Of a stretch of DNA of 64,000 bases, positions 33,926 through 43,936 are shown piece after piece. Under the pieces are notes generated by a model. It was not told where the DNA came from and did not search any database. It saw only the letters and a program-made list of their open reading frames with translations. The first letter of the stretch is position 1. Every line of letters starts with the position of its first letter. The translations under genes were made by a program, and so were the position numbers. Source of the DNA: SZAS-79 sp963844255 (GTDB taxonomy: Bacteria > Pseudomonadota > Gammaproteobacteria > Burkholderiales > SG8-39); the NCBI GenBank assembly GCA_963844255.1, contig CAWJNP010000066.1:1-64000 (forward strand). Reading direction: 5' to 3'.

Positions 33926-34833
33926 ACGGGTCCGCCGCGCGCAGGGACTTTGCCGCTTGCAGCGGTTGCAGCCTTTGCCTGCTGGTGTGTCCGGCATGGC
34001 GCGCAATGCGCGATCCCCGCATCAGTCCCGAAGGCCGTGCCAAGGCGCTGCAGGCCGGCGCATCGCCGGACGAACTGGCGTCCTCCGCGGCTGCGTGCAC
34101 GCTGTGCGGCGCTTGCGAGCCGGTATGTCCGGAAGGCATCGATCTGATCGGCATGACGCTCGGGCTGCGCGGCGCATTGCCCGACACGCCGGTGCGGCAC
34201 GCAATTCGGGTGAGCATGAGCGAGGGCGCGGGACATGCGGAGATTGCGGCGCCCGCAAAGGTCCTGATCCTCGCGGGCCCGGTGTTGAGCGCAAATGCGC
34301 AGGCGCTGGGTCGGATCCTCGAATTGCTCGAAGCGCGTCGATGCGAGGACGGCGGTGCAGATATTCTGCGTGCGCTCGAGTCCGGGGTGCCGGTCCCCGT
34401 GCTCCGTCTGGAGCGCTTCCTCGCACCTTTGCGTGCGGCGGATACCGTGATCGTCGATGATGGGTTCTGGATGCGCCATCTGCGCGTGTGGCTGCCGGGA
34501 AAAAATCTTGCAGGACTCGGTGAGGCGCTTACCCGCATCGCGGCGGTCCGCAGCGCGGTCGGCCCTGGGGACCTGTATGTGATCGAGCCGCGCGCCTACC
34601 ACGAGGACTATGAACGTCTGGTCAAGCACTACGACCGCCTGCGGCTGGAGCGTGGTTGCGCGACCAACCTCGACCTCCAGCGGATCGCGATTCCCGCGGC
34701 CGGCGAGGCGGCGTGGATACTCAAGGGGCGCCGCGTGGAGCGCATCGTGGTCGAGCGAATGGAAGATGCCGAAGCCTTCAGCGGACACAGCGCCCTGCCG
34801 GTAGTGCATGTGGCGGAATTGGCGGATCATTGA
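33922..34833 (+). CDS. Two-cluster ferredoxin-type protein (GlcF/LldF-like, no CCG domains)
   Basis: A 303-residue protein. The first 75 residues hold two Cys-rich motifs, CSGCSLCLLVCPAW (about residues 14-27) and CTLCGACEPVCPEG (about 60-73), fitting two [4Fe-4S] clusters. The remaining 230 residues have no cysteine-rich CCG domain, although a GlcF- or HdrB-like partner would be expected to have two. Instead it has a Rossmann-like stretch (AKVLILAGPVLSANAQALGR) and VIVDDGFWMRHLRVWLPG. So the electron wire is present but the catalytic or quinone-reducing domain is not. The start is TTG 33922 overlapping the upstream stop (TTGA). It is probably co-translated with the FAD oxidoreductase. Confidence 0.72.
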   Translation: MNGSAARRDFAACSGCSLCLLVCPAWRAMRDPRISPEGRAKALQAGASPDELASSAAACTLCGACEPVCPEGIDLIGMTLGLRGALPDTPVRHAIRVSMSEGAGHAEIAAPAKVLILAGPVLSANAQALGRILELLEARRCEDGGADILRALESGVPVPVLRLERFLAPLRAADTVIVDDGFWMRHLRVWLPGKNLAGLGEALTRIAAVRSAVGPGDLYVIEPRAYHEDYERLVKHYDRLRLERGCATNLDLQRIAIPAAGEAAWILKGRRVERIVVERMEDAEAFSGHSALPVVHVAELADH

Positions 34834-34872
34834 AGCCCATGTCTGAAGTGCCTACAGAACGGAAACGCGACA

Positions 34873-36081
34873 ATGCGCTCGGTTGACGTCATCATTGTCG
34901 GGGCCAGCCTTTCGGCGGCCGCTGCGGCCAAGCGCCTTGTGGACGCGGGGCTGGAGACGGTCGTCCTCGAGAGAAAGGAATTGCCGCGCCACAAGATCTG
35001 CAGCGGCATCCTCTCTCCGCGCGGGCACCGCTTTCTCCTCGAGAATTTCGGACCCCTGCCGCCGGAAGCGCTGCACGAGCCGACCGCCTGCCGCGGTGTG
35101 ACCTTCCACTTTCCATCGATGGTGTCGTTGTCGATGGATTTCTTCGGCGGGACCACGCCACACCTGCACCGCAAGTACTCCGACCACTGGGCCATCCAGC
35201 GCAGCGGTGCCGAGATCCACGACCAGACTTCGTTCGCAGGGCTGGAAGACAAGGGTGACCATGTTCTCGTGCACGCGCGCAAGAAAGGCGAGCCGGTCGA
35301 GTACCGTGCCCGACAGGTGATCGGTGCCGACGGCCCGAGTTCGCTGGTGACGCGCGCCGTGTATCCCGACTATCCGAAGCAGATTCCCTGGTTCTTCGTC
35401 GGGCAGAAGTTTCACGACATCATCGAGTGTCCGCTGGACACCGAGTACTTCCATTTCTGGTTTCACCCCGGGCTGGGCCACTACACCTGGAGCCACGCGC
35501 GCGACGGGCGCCAGATCGTCGGTGTGGGTTTCAAGCGCGGCGACAATTTCGCGGCGAAGCACGCAAATGTCGTGAAATACCTCGAGGAAAAGCACGGTGT
35601 GCGCCTCAAGCCGCATACGGAGGACGAGGGTTGTGCCGAGAATTTCGGACCTTCGCTGATCAACCGTTACGTGTTCGGCAAGGGCAATGTGCTGATTACG
35701 GGACAGGCTGCGGGCTTTCTGAACATGATCGGCGAGGGCATGAGCTGCGCGCTGCACTCGGGCGCGATCAGCGGCGAGGCCATCGTCGAAGCGCGGCTGC
35801 GCAACCGTCCGGTCCAGGAAATGTACCGGCGCATGATCGCCTCCGAAGTCCGGCGCACGACCGACCAGTGGAATCCGCTCAAGATCGCGTTCGACAAGCC
35901 CCACGAGGCCGATTTCCCGGCGGCATTGATGGCGCTCAGCTGGCGGGATCGCGCGAAAGTGCTGCGCGACATGTGGCGTTTCGTCGTGCTCTACAAGGAA
36001 TTCAAGTGGGGGCGGCAGATCGCGCGCGCCGCCATGCAGCGCCCGCTGTTCGGCGGGTATCCGATGCAGCGCTGGTTATAG
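34873..36081 (+). CDS. NAD(P)/FAD-dependent oxidoreductase of the geranylgeranyl-reductase family
   Basis: A 402-residue flavoprotein. The N-terminal Rossmann motif is VDVIIVGASLSAAAAAKRLV (GxxxxxA variant), then ERKELPRHKICSGILSPRG with the Cys of the P-x-x-K-x-C motif seen in GGR-type enzymes. VIGADGPSSLVTRAVYP and the second FAD motif (GNVLITGQAAGFLNMIGEG) follow. The C-terminus is a basic helical tail. The family reduces isoprenoid double bonds or acts as halogenase-like monooxygenases; the substrate here is unknown. It is transcribed 39 nt after the ferredoxin gene. It ends just before a tandem repeat and a terminator belonging to aceA. Confidence 0.78.
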   Translation: MRSVDVIIVGASLSAAAAAKRLVDAGLETVVLERKELPRHKICSGILSPRGHRFLLENFGPLPPEALHEPTACRGVTFHFPSMVSLSMDFFGGTTPHLHRKYSDHWAIQRSGAEIHDQTSFAGLEDKGDHVLVHARKKGEPVEYRARQVIGADGPSSLVTRAVYPDYPKQIPWFFVGQKFHDIIECPLDTEYFHFWFHPGLGHYTWSHARDGRQIVGVGFKRGDNFAAKHANVVKYLEEKHGVRLKPHTEDEGCAENFGPSLINRYVFGKGNVLITGQAAGFLNMIGEGMSCALHSGAISGEAIVEARLRNRPVQEMYRRMIASEVRRTTDQWNPLKIAFDKPHEADFPAALMALSWRDRAKVLRDMWRFVVLYKEFKWGRQIARAAMQRPLFGGYPMQRWL

Positions 36082-36085
36082 GCTA

Positions 36086-36173
36086 GACGAGAAGAGGGGG
36101 CTTGCGCCCCCCTCCTCAGACCTCCCCCGACGAGAAGAGGGTGGCTTGCGCCCCCCTCCTCAGACCTCCCCCC
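36086..36173. repeat. G/C hairpin repeat, family 2, two tandem copies
   Basis: Unit 1 (36086-36128) and unit 2 (36129-36173) are nearly identical: GACGAGAAGAGG, a stem GGGGGC-TTGC-GCCCCC (second copy GGTGGC), then CTCCTCAGACCTCCCCC. A related single copy is at 40831-40863 (GGGGGGC-TGCC-GCCCCCC-TCAGACCCCC). This lies right after the GGR-like gene and could act as a terminator-like or mRNA-stabilising structure for it. Only two tandem units are present. Confidence 0.75.
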
Positions 36174-36174
36174 G

Positions 36175-36206
36175 AAAAAAAGCCGCCGCGCCCGTGGGCG
36201 CGGCGG
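36175..36206 (-). terminator. Rho-independent terminator of aceA
   Basis: On the minus strand an 11-bp G/C stem (CCGCCGCGCCC and GGGCGCGGCGG, 36183-36193 and 36196-36206, 2-nt loop) is followed by a seven-T tract (complement of 36175-36181). It lies about 31 nt after the aceA stop. Confidence 0.93.
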
Positions 36207-36237
36207 TCTCCCTCCTCCTCCTTCTAAACAATTGCGC

Positions 36238-37548
<1,311 letters not shown>

Positions 37549-37571
37549 TCTTCGACTTCCTCCTGGTTGGT

Positions 37572-37681
37572 TTCATAACGCCCGGTGCAGCATCAGGAGG
37601 GCAGGTTGCAGCCCGTTTCGTCCTGATGTGATGCCCGAGAATAGGCGGCTTCATAACGCGGCGCAACAAATCAGGACGAAA
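37572..37681 (-). promoter_or_regulatory. aceA upstream region with direct and inverted repeats
   Basis: This region lies 24 nt and more upstream of the aceA ATG. It contains a 10-bp direct repeat TTCATAACGC (37572-37581 and 37650-37659) and a perfect 12-bp inverted repeat TTTCGTCCTGAT (37616-37627) / ATCAGGACGAAA (37670-37681). A third half-site ATCAGGA is at 37592-37598. Such paired sites suggest one or two regulators of isocitrate lyase expression (in other bacteria IclR-, RamB- or FadR-type). Which regulator is unknown. Confidence 0.5.
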
Positions 37682-37804
37682 AAAGAAGATTAGAAAATTC
37701 ACATGGTTAAGTTCACAAAAACAGACTTTATTTCAACAGGTGGGATAAATTTTCAGCGCACTTGCGCAACGCAATACGGGCTGATGCTGCGCAGCAGGAA
37801 CGGC

Positions 37805-38923
37805 TCAGGTCTGAACCAGTTTCCGGTGCCGATGGATGCTCATCAGTATGCCGATCCCGACGAACAGGGTCGCCAGCGCGGTACCCCCGTAGGACACAAA
37901 GGGCAGCGGCACCCCGACCACGGGAAGGATTCCCGAGACCATGCCCATGTTCACGAATGCGTAGGTGAAAAAGATCATCGTCACGGCGCCGGCCAGCAGG
38001 CGGGTGAAAAATGTCGGTGCATTGGCCGCGATCATCAGGCCGCGTGCGATCAGCAGCAGATACAGCAGCATCAGGATGCAGTTCCCCGTCAGCCCGAACT
38101 CTTCCGAGAACACGGCGAAAATGAAGTCGGTGTGGCGCTCGGGTATGAACTCGAGGTGGGTCTGGGTGCCCTGCAGCCAGCCCTTGCCGAGGATGCCGCC
38201 CGAGCCGACGGCGATCGTGGACTGGATGATGTGGTAGCCCGCGCCGAGCGGGTCGGTGGTCGGATCGAGCAGTGTGAGGATGCGCCGCCGCTGGTAATCG
38301 TGGAGTAATCCCCAGAGCGGAAACAGTGCCGCCACGCCCAGCACGACAAGTCCGACGATGACCTTCCAGGACAGTCCGGCGAAGAAGATCACGTAGCATC
38401 CGGCGGCCAGTACGAGCACGGCGGTGCCGAGGTCGGGTTGCCGCGCAATCAGGAGCACGGGCACGAAGAGCAGCACGCCGGCGACGATGAAGTCCCGCGT
38501 GCGCAGCGTGGCCTCGTGACGATGGAAATACCAGGCGAGCATCAGCGGCATCGCGATCTTCATCATTTCGGAGGGCTGGAACCGCGTCACGCCCACGTGC
38601 AGCCAGCGGCGCGCGCCGTTGGTGACCTCACCGAACAGGGCCACTGCCACAAGAAGAATCACGCCCGCAAAATACACCGGCACGGCAAAGCGCATCAGTG
38701 TCTGCGGCGGAATCTGCGCGACGATCCACATGGCCGTGAAGGCCACTGCGACGTTGGCCATTTGCGAAGTGACGCGCGCCGGATACTCGTAGCTCGCGCT
38801 GAAAAGGGTTGCCAGTCCGATACCGACCAGCAGCAGCGCGAGGCTGAACAGCGGACCATCGATGCTTCCCGAGAAACGGTCCGCCAAGCGGCGCAAGGAC
38901 ATGTGCGGCGCTTCGAGGGCCAT
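37805..38923 (-). CDS. rodA: Rod-shape determining peptidoglycan glycosyltransferase RodA
   Basis: A 372-residue SEDS protein with about ten membrane segments. Landmarks are LFSASYEYP, GARRWLHVGVTRFQPSE (the catalytic-loop region), the Asp-bearing motif in ERHTDFIFAVFSEEFG, and VGVPLPFVSYGGTALATLF at the end. It polymerises glycan strands with its PBP2 partner. ATG 38923 overlaps the last base of mrdA, so the two are coupled. A longer upstream frame overlaps mrdA and is not used. Confidence 0.95.
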   Translation of the reverse strand: MALEAPHMSLRRLADRFSGSIDGPLFSLALLLVGIGLATLFSASYEYPARVTSQMANVAVAFTAMWIVAQIPPQTLMRFAVPVYFAGVILLVAVALFGEVTNGARRWLHVGVTRFQPSEMMKIAMPLMLAWYFHRHEATLRTRDFIVAGVLLFVPVLLIARQPDLGTAVLVLAAGCYVIFFAGLSWKVIVGLVVLGVAALFPLWGLLHDYQRRRILTLLDPTTDPLGAGYHIIQSTIAVGSGGILGKGWLQGTQTHLEFIPERHTDFIFAVFSEEFGLTGNCILMLLYLLLIARGLMIAANAPTFFTRLLAGAVTMIFFTYAFVNMGMVSGILPVVGVPLPFVSYGGTALATLFVGIGILMSIHRHRKLVQT

Positions 38924-40827
38924 CAGTTGCCGTCCTTCATTTCTATTTCCGGCGCCGGTTTCTTCGGTGCGTCCGGCAGCTTGCCCAGCAGGTAATAGTC
39001 GAGCACGGTGCGCGCGATCGGCGCGGCGGCACGCGCGCCGAACCCGCCGTTCTCGACAATCACGGCGAGTGCGATCTTCGGGTTCTCGAGCGGAGCAAAC
39101 GCGATGAACAGCGAGTGGTCGCGATGCCGCTCCAGCACGTTCTTCTCGATGTATTTTTCGTTCGCCTTGATCGCGATCACCTGCGCGGTGCCCGTCTTGC
39201 CCCCGCTCGTGTACTGCGCGCCCGCAAACGCGCGCGCGCCCGTGCCCTCCCGGTTGACGCCCGCCATTGCGTCCTTGATGAACTCGACGTTTTCCGGTTT
39301 GAGCGGTATGCGGCGCACGGGCTCGGGTTCCAGATAGCGGCGGGATCCGGTTCGTTGATTGTCGATGTGGCTTACGAGATGTGGCTTGAATACTGCGCCG
39401 TTGTTGGCCAGCGTGGCCACGGCCTGCGCCAGTTGCACCGGGGTGTAGGCGTTGTACCCCTGTCCGATTCCGATAGAAATGGTCTCGCCTGCGTACCATT
39501 TCTTCTGCTCCGGCTTGCGGAAGCGCCGCGCCTTCCATTCGGGCGAGGGCAGGATGCCGACCGATTCGCCTTCCAGATCGATGCCCGTCCGGCTGCCGAA
39601 ACCGAAGGGCGCCAGCGACCGCGCGATGGCATCGATGCCCAGGTCGTTGGAGAGAACGTAGTAGTACGTGTCGCAGGACTCGACGATCGACTTGTACATG
39701 TCCACCGTGCCGTGCCCGCCGACCTTGTCGTCGCGAAAGCGCCGGCCGCCGAATTCGAAGTAGCCCGGATCGAAGATGGTCTGGTTCGCCTTGCGCTTGC
39801 CAAGCTCCAGCGCGGCCAGCGCGAGGAAGGGCTTGAAGGTGGACCCCGGCGGGTACAGGCCCGTGATGGCGCGATTGTTGAGCGGCCGGTCGGGCGAGTT
39901 GTTGAGTTCGGACCAGCTCTGCGGGTCGATGCCCTCGACAAAGAGGTTGGGGTCGAAGCCAGGCATCGAAACGAAGGCAAGGACGCCACCGGTCCCCGGC
40001 TCGATGGCGACCATTGCGCCGCGTCGTTCGCCGAAGGCCGTCTCCGCAACTTCCTGGAGCTTGATGTCGAGCGCGAGCGTGATGTCGTTGCCTGACTGCG
40101 CGGGCGTGCGCGAAAGGGTACGGATCCCGCGCCCGCCGGCGTCGATCTCGACCTGCTCGATCCCCGTTGTGCCGTGCAGTTCGCTCTGGTAGCTGCCCTC
40201 GATGCCGGATTTGCCTACGAAGTCGGTGCCGCGGTAGTTGGCTTCAACCCCGAGCTCCTCGAGGCGTTCCTGGTCCTTGTCGTTGATCCGGCCGATGTAG
40301 CCGATCACGTGCGAAGCGGTTTCGCCGAACGGATACTGGCGGAACAGCCGTGCCTTGATCTCCACCCCCGGAAAACGGTAGCGATTGGCCGCAAAGCGCG
40401 CGACCTCTTCGTCGGACAGTCGCGTGCGGATCGGCAGGCTCTCCGCGTTGCGCGTTTCGGCCATGAGCTTCTTGAACCGGCTGCGATCCTTGGGCTGGAT
40501 GTCCACCACCTCGGAAAGCTCGTTGATCGTGCGTTCCAGGTCGGGCACGGTGGCCTGCATGATCTCCAGCGTATAGGCCGAATAGTTGCGTGCGAGCACG
40601 ACCCCGTTCCGGTCGAGGATCAGCCCGCGGTTGGGCGCGACGGGGACGATCGAGATGCGGTTGTCCTCCGCCTTCGTGTGGTAATAGTCGCGCTGTATCA
40701 CCTGGAGATAGACGAAGCGCGCAAAGAGCACCCCGAACGCGACCAGCACGGCGATGCCGGCCGCGCCGATGCGCAGCTGGAAATAGTGCAGCTCGCGCTC
40801 ATGGTTCTTGAGCTCTGGCAGGCGCAT
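38923..40827 (-). CDS. mrdA: Peptidoglycan D,D-transpeptidase PBP2
   Basis: A 634-residue class B penicillin-binding protein. One N-terminal membrane anchor (AAGIAVLVAFGVLFARFVYL) is followed by a dimerisation domain with NRISIVPVAPNRGLILDRNG, then the transpeptidase: SxxK in PGSTFKPFLALA (Ser near residue 331), SCDTYYYVLSNDLG as SxN-like motif and SGGKTGTAQV as KTG. It is the elongasome transpeptidase working with RodA. It is read after mreD across a 102-bp gap containing a hairpin repeat. Confidence 0.95.
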   Translation of the reverse strand: MRLPELKNHERELHYFQLRIGAAGIAVLVAFGVLFARFVYLQVIQRDYYHTKAEDNRISIVPVAPNRGLILDRNGVVLARNYSAYTLEIMQATVPDLERTINELSEVVDIQPKDRSRFKKLMAETRNAESLPIRTRLSDEEVARFAANRYRFPGVEIKARLFRQYPFGETASHVIGYIGRINDKDQERLEELGVEANYRGTDFVGKSGIEGSYQSELHGTTGIEQVEIDAGGRGIRTLSRTPAQSGNDITLALDIKLQEVAETAFGERRGAMVAIEPGTGGVLAFVSMPGFDPNLFVEGIDPQSWSELNNSPDRPLNNRAITGLYPPGSTFKPFLALAALELGKRKANQTIFDPGYFEFGGRRFRDDKVGGHGTVDMYKSIVESCDTYYYVLSNDLGIDAIARSLAPFGFGSRTGIDLEGESVGILPSPEWKARRFRKPEQKKWYAGETISIGIGQGYNAYTPVQLAQAVATLANNGAVFKPHLVSHIDNQRTGSRRYLEPEPVRRIPLKPENVEFIKDAMAGVNREGTGARAFAGAQYTSGGKTGTAQVIAIKANEKYIEKNVLERHRDHSLFIAFAPLENPKIALAVIVENGGFGARAAAPIARTVLDYYLLGKLPDAPKKPAPEIEMKDGN

Positions 40828-40830
40828 CGT

Positions 40831-40863
40831 GGGAAGGGGGGCTGCCGCCCCCCTCAGACCCCC
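40831..40863. repeat. G/C hairpin repeat, family 2, single copy
   Basis: A stem GGGGGGC (40836-40842) / GCCCCCC (40847-40853) with loop TGCC is followed by TCAGACCCCC. It matches the tandem units at 36086-36173 in stem, loop length and TCAGACC(T)CCCC tail. It lies between mreD and mrdA within the rod-shape operon, where it could attenuate or stabilise the transcript. Confidence 0.7.
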
Positions 40864-40929
40864 TGCGTGGTGGTTTCGCTCGACATCAAGTTCAGCTCCC
40901 CTGAGTGAGGGCTTGGTTCGACATCGATG

Positions 40930-41448
40930 TCATAGCGGGCGGTTCTCGTCGATCTCGATGGGCCGCCGCTGTGGCGAGAGCAGGATGTAACTCGCGACCG
41001 GCCAGAGCAATGCGCCGATCAGCGGCCCGACGAGCAGTGTCCATCCCGGGAATTGGGCACCGGCGGCGAGCCTGACCAGCACTTCGACCGATTTCGCGCC
41101 GACCAGCAGGACCGCGACATGCATGGCCTGGTGCAGCCACGTGAACCACAGGATCCGGCGCGAAAGCGTGATGGCGGCAAACGCAAGGAGCGAATAGGCC
41201 AGCGCGTGCTGGCCGAGCAGCACCCCGTTGCCGGTATCCATCAGGAGGCCCAGCAGCCAGCCGACCCCCAGGCCGACCAGTCGCGGCTGGCGCACACACC
41301 AGAACGTCAGGATGAGGGCGACAAAATCAGGCACCAGCGCGAGGTTCGACCAGGGAAGGAAATTCAACAGCAGGGCCGCGAGGACGGAAATGGCGATCGT
41401 TCCGACGCGTACCGGCAGAAGAATGTATTGCGGCCGCTCAACCAGCAT
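40930..41448 (-). CDS. mreD: Rod-shape determining protein MreD
   Basis: A 172-residue membrane protein with five or six hydrophobic segments (RVGTIAISVLAALLLNFLPW, LVPDFVALILTFWC, GLGVGWLLGLLMDTGNGVLL, LAFAAITLSRRILWF, VGPLIGALLWPVASYILLSP). The VPDFVALILTFWCVRQP stretch is typical of MreD. ATG 41448 has GGGGAG 6 nt upstream; a TTG at 41469 would overlap mreC less cleanly. It belongs to the MreBCD complex. Confidence 0.9.
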   Translation of the reverse strand: MLVERPQYILLPVRVGTIAISVLAALLLNFLPWSNLALVPDFVALILTFWCVRQPRLVGLGVGWLLGLLMDTGNGVLLGQHALAYSLLAFAAITLSRRILWFTWLHQAMHVAVLLVGAKSVEVLVRLAAGAQFPGWTLLVGPLIGALLWPVASYILLSPQRRPIEIDENRPL

Positions 41449-41471
41449 CGGCTGCTCCCCGGTTCGCAACC

Positions 41472-42395
41472 CTATTCGACATTCGGAACATCCTTTCTGC
41501 GCTTGCCTTTGCCTTTTGTCTTGCGCTCAGCCCGCACCGCCTCCGCTGGATACGGGGGCAGCTTGGCCTCGGTGGAAAGCGCGAGAAGATACCGGTTGTT
41601 CTCCACACCGGCAGAGGGCTCGCAGACGATGCGTGCAAAGGCAGCCACCGCGTCGCGCTCGATGCGGACGACGGTCGCCACCGGCAGTCCGGCGGGGTAG
41701 GTACCGTCGATCCCCGAGGTCACCAGTTTGTCGCCCGTCTGGATCTCGGCGTTCGCCGCCATGAAGCGCAGCTCGAGCGTGCCGGCGGAACCGGAGCCGA
41801 AGGCAACGGCGCGCAGGCCGTTTCTCACGACCTGGACCGGGATTGCCTGGTCCTTGTCGATGAGTTGCGTGACTTCGGAGACCATCGGGTGCACCCGGGT
41901 CACCTGCCCGACCACGCCGGTTTCGTCGACCACCGCCTGCCCGGGACGGATGCCCTGCGTGGCGCCCTTGTTGACGATGAGTTTTCGGGAGAAGAGATCG
42001 CGACCGGAATACAGCACCTCGACCGGGGTCGCCTGCAATTCGAGCCGCTCCTGGGCACCCACCAGGCGGCGAAGCTGGGCGAGCTCGGCTGCCGTCGCGG
42101 CATAGCGCTGGGCGTCGATCGCACCGGCCACAAGCCGCGCCCGCAACCCGGCGTTTTCCGTCTGCAAGGAAGACTGCGCGGCGAAAAAGCCGGCGATGCG
42201 TGCGGCGAACTGGCCGGGTGCTGTCGCGATCTGCTGCAGCGGATACGCGGCAACCGCGATGACGCTTCTCAGCGCCTCGGTGTATTTGAAACGCGCATCC
42301 AGTACGAGCAGGGCGATCGAGAGTGAGGCGAAGAATGCGAGGCGAACGAGCGGCGCCGGACCGCGCTTGAAGAACGGTGGGGGCGAGTGCTCCAT
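41472..42395 (-). CDS. mreC: Rod-shape determining protein MreC
   Basis: A 307-residue protein with an N-terminal membrane anchor (VRLAFFASLSIALLVLD), a coiled coil (about residues 70-115, ENAGLRARLVAGAIDAQRYA) and two beta domains (VLYSGRDLFSRKLIVNKGAT, GVVGQVTRVHPMVSEVTQLI, LVTSGIDGTYPAGLPVATV). The C-terminus is basic (KGKGKRRKDV). It links MreB to periplasmic wall enzymes. It is in operon order mreB-mreC-mreD. Confidence 0.95.
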   Translation of the reverse strand: MEHSPPPFFKRGPAPLVRLAFFASLSIALLVLDARFKYTEALRSVIAVAAYPLQQIATAPGQFAARIAGFFAAQSSLQTENAGLRARLVAGAIDAQRYAATAAELAQLRRLVGAQERLELQATPVEVLYSGRDLFSRKLIVNKGATQGIRPGQAVVDETGVVGQVTRVHPMVSEVTQLIDKDQAIPVQVVRNGLRAVAFGSGSAGTLELRFMAANAEIQTGDKLVTSGIDGTYPAGLPVATVVRIERDAVAAFARIVCEPSAGVENNRYLLALSTEAKLPPYPAEAVRAERKTKGKGKRRKDVPNVE

Positions 42396-42406
42396 CCCCC
42401 CATCAC

Positions 42407-43450
42407 TCAGTCATTCGTGAAGATCGGGCCGAAGTGCTCCATCTTTTCGAGCGCCATGCCCGATCCGCGCACCACGCAGGTGAGGGGGTCGTCGGCAACG
42501 ATCACCGGCAGGCCGGTCTCTTCCATCAGCAGGCGGTCGAGGTCGCGCAGCAGCGCGCCGCCGCCGGTGAGTACCATGCCTTTTTCGGCAATGTCCGCGC
42601 CGAGCTCCGGCGGCGTCTGTTCGAGCGCCGATTTGACCGCCGATACGATCTGGTTGAGCGGCTCGGTGAGCGCCTCGAGGATCTCGTTGGAGCAGATCGT
42701 GAAGCTGCGCGGAATGCCCTCGGCGAGGTTGCGGCCCTTCACTTCCATCTCGCGCACTTCGCTGCCCGGGAATGCCGAGCCGATGGTCTTCTTGATCATC
42801 TCCGCGGTGGTCTCGCCGATCAGCATGCCGTAGTTGCGGCGGATGTAGTTGATGATCGCCTCGTCGAACTTGTCGCCGCCGACGCGCACGCTGCCGGAGT
42901 ACACCATGCCGCCCAGCGAGATGACGCCCACTTCGGTCGTGCCGCCGCCGATGTCGACGACCATCGAGCCGGTCGCCTCGGCCACCGGCAGGTCGGCGCC
43001 GATCGCAGCAGCCATCGGTTCTTCGATCAGATACACCTGACCCGCGCCGGCGCCGATCGCGGATTCGCGGATCGCGCGGCGCTCCACCTGGGTCGAGCCG
43101 CAGGGCACGCAGATGATGATGCGCGGTGAAGGCGAGAACAGGCGCGAGTCGTGCACCTTCTTGATGAACTGCTTGAGCATCTGCTCGGTGACGGTGAAGT
43201 CGGCGATCACGCCGTCCTTCATCGGACGGATCGCGGTGATGTTGCCCGGCGTCTTGCCCAGCATCATCTTGGCTTCCTTGCCGACAGCCTGAATGGTCTT
43301 CTTCGCGTTCGGGCCGCCTTCCTGGCGGATCGCCACGACCGAGGGCTCGTCCAGCACGATGCCCTTGCCGCGCACGTAGATCAGCGTGTTCGCGGTACCG
43401 AGGTCGATGGCCAGATCATTGGAAAAGTAGCTGCGCAAAAAGCCGAACAT
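42407..43450 (-). CDS. mreB: Rod-shape determining protein MreB
   Basis: A 347-residue actin homologue. Phosphate-1 loop DLGTANTLIYVRG, phosphate-2 VVDIGGGTTEVGVISLGG, adenosine motif VLTGGGALLRDLDRLL, plus GKTPGNITAIRPMKDGVIAD. The N-terminal MFGFLRSYFSNDLA is a membrane-binding amphipathic stretch. First gene of its operon, divergent from gatC; 195 bp between the two starts must hold both promoters, but none was placed with confidence. Confidence 0.97.
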   Translation of the reverse strand: MFGFLRSYFSNDLAIDLGTANTLIYVRGKGIVLDEPSVVAIRQEGGPNAKKTIQAVGKEAKMMLGKTPGNITAIRPMKDGVIADFTVTEQMLKQFIKKVHDSRLFSPSPRIIICVPCGSTQVERRAIRESAIGAGAGQVYLIEEPMAAAIGADLPVAEATGSMVVDIGGGTTEVGVISLGGMVYSGSVRVGGDKFDEAIINYIRRNYGMLIGETTAEMIKKTIGSAFPGSEVREMEVKGRNLAEGIPRSFTICSNEILEALTEPLNQIVSAVKSALEQTPPELGADIAEKGMVLTGGGALLRDLDRLLMEETGLPVIVADDPLTCVVRGSGMALEKMEHFGPIFTND

Positions 43451-43645
43451 GGCGTGGTGAAAGCCTTTTCTGTTGCGCCTTAACTTCGAACGCTAAGGCT
43501 GTGTTGCAATTGGGCTTCGGGTGTTCGGGACATGCCGCCGAGACGCCTGAAATGCCAGCGGCATATGATACCCTATAGAGACCCTGAAAAAAGCCGAAAA
43601 CCCGCTCTTGCAACAGGTTTTCCGGCCCATCTTCCGCAAACCGAC

Positions 43646-43933
43646 ATGTCCCTGGACCTCGAACAGATCCGCCGCATTGCCCGGCTCGCGCGCATCGCCG
43701 TCAGCGAGGCCGAGGCGGCTGCCACCGCCGACCAGTTGAACGGCGTGCTCGGCCTCGTCGAACAGATGCAGGCCGTGGACACGCAGGGCATCGAACCCAT
43801 GTCGCATGCCCAGGATGTGGTCCAAAGGCTGCGCGAGGACAGGGTGACCGAGGCTGACCGGCACGGCGCGTTCCAGGCGGTTGCGCCGGCCGTGGAAGGC
43901 GGCCTGTATCTCGTGCCCAAGGTCATCGAGTAG
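43646..43933 (+). CDS. gatC: Aspartyl/glutamyl-tRNA amidotransferase subunit C
   Basis: A 95-residue small subunit. IRRIARLARIAVSEAEA is the conserved opening, LGLVEQMQAVDTQGIEPMSH the central motif and the end is VEGGLYLVPKVIE. I chose ATG 43646 (MSLDLEQIRR). GatCAB converts misacylated Glu-tRNA(Gln) and Asp-tRNA(Asn). gatA begins 3 nt after its stop. Confidence 0.95.
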   Translation: MSLDLEQIRRIARLARIAVSEAEAAATADQLNGVLGLVEQMQAVDTQGIEPMSHAQDVVQRLREDRVTEADRHGAFQAVAPAVEGGLYLVPKVIE

Positions 43934-43936
43934 GCC

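Noticed and set aside
36086..36173. CRISPR array
   Set aside because: Only two adjacent units with no spacer between them; each is a hairpin repeat also found singly at 40831.
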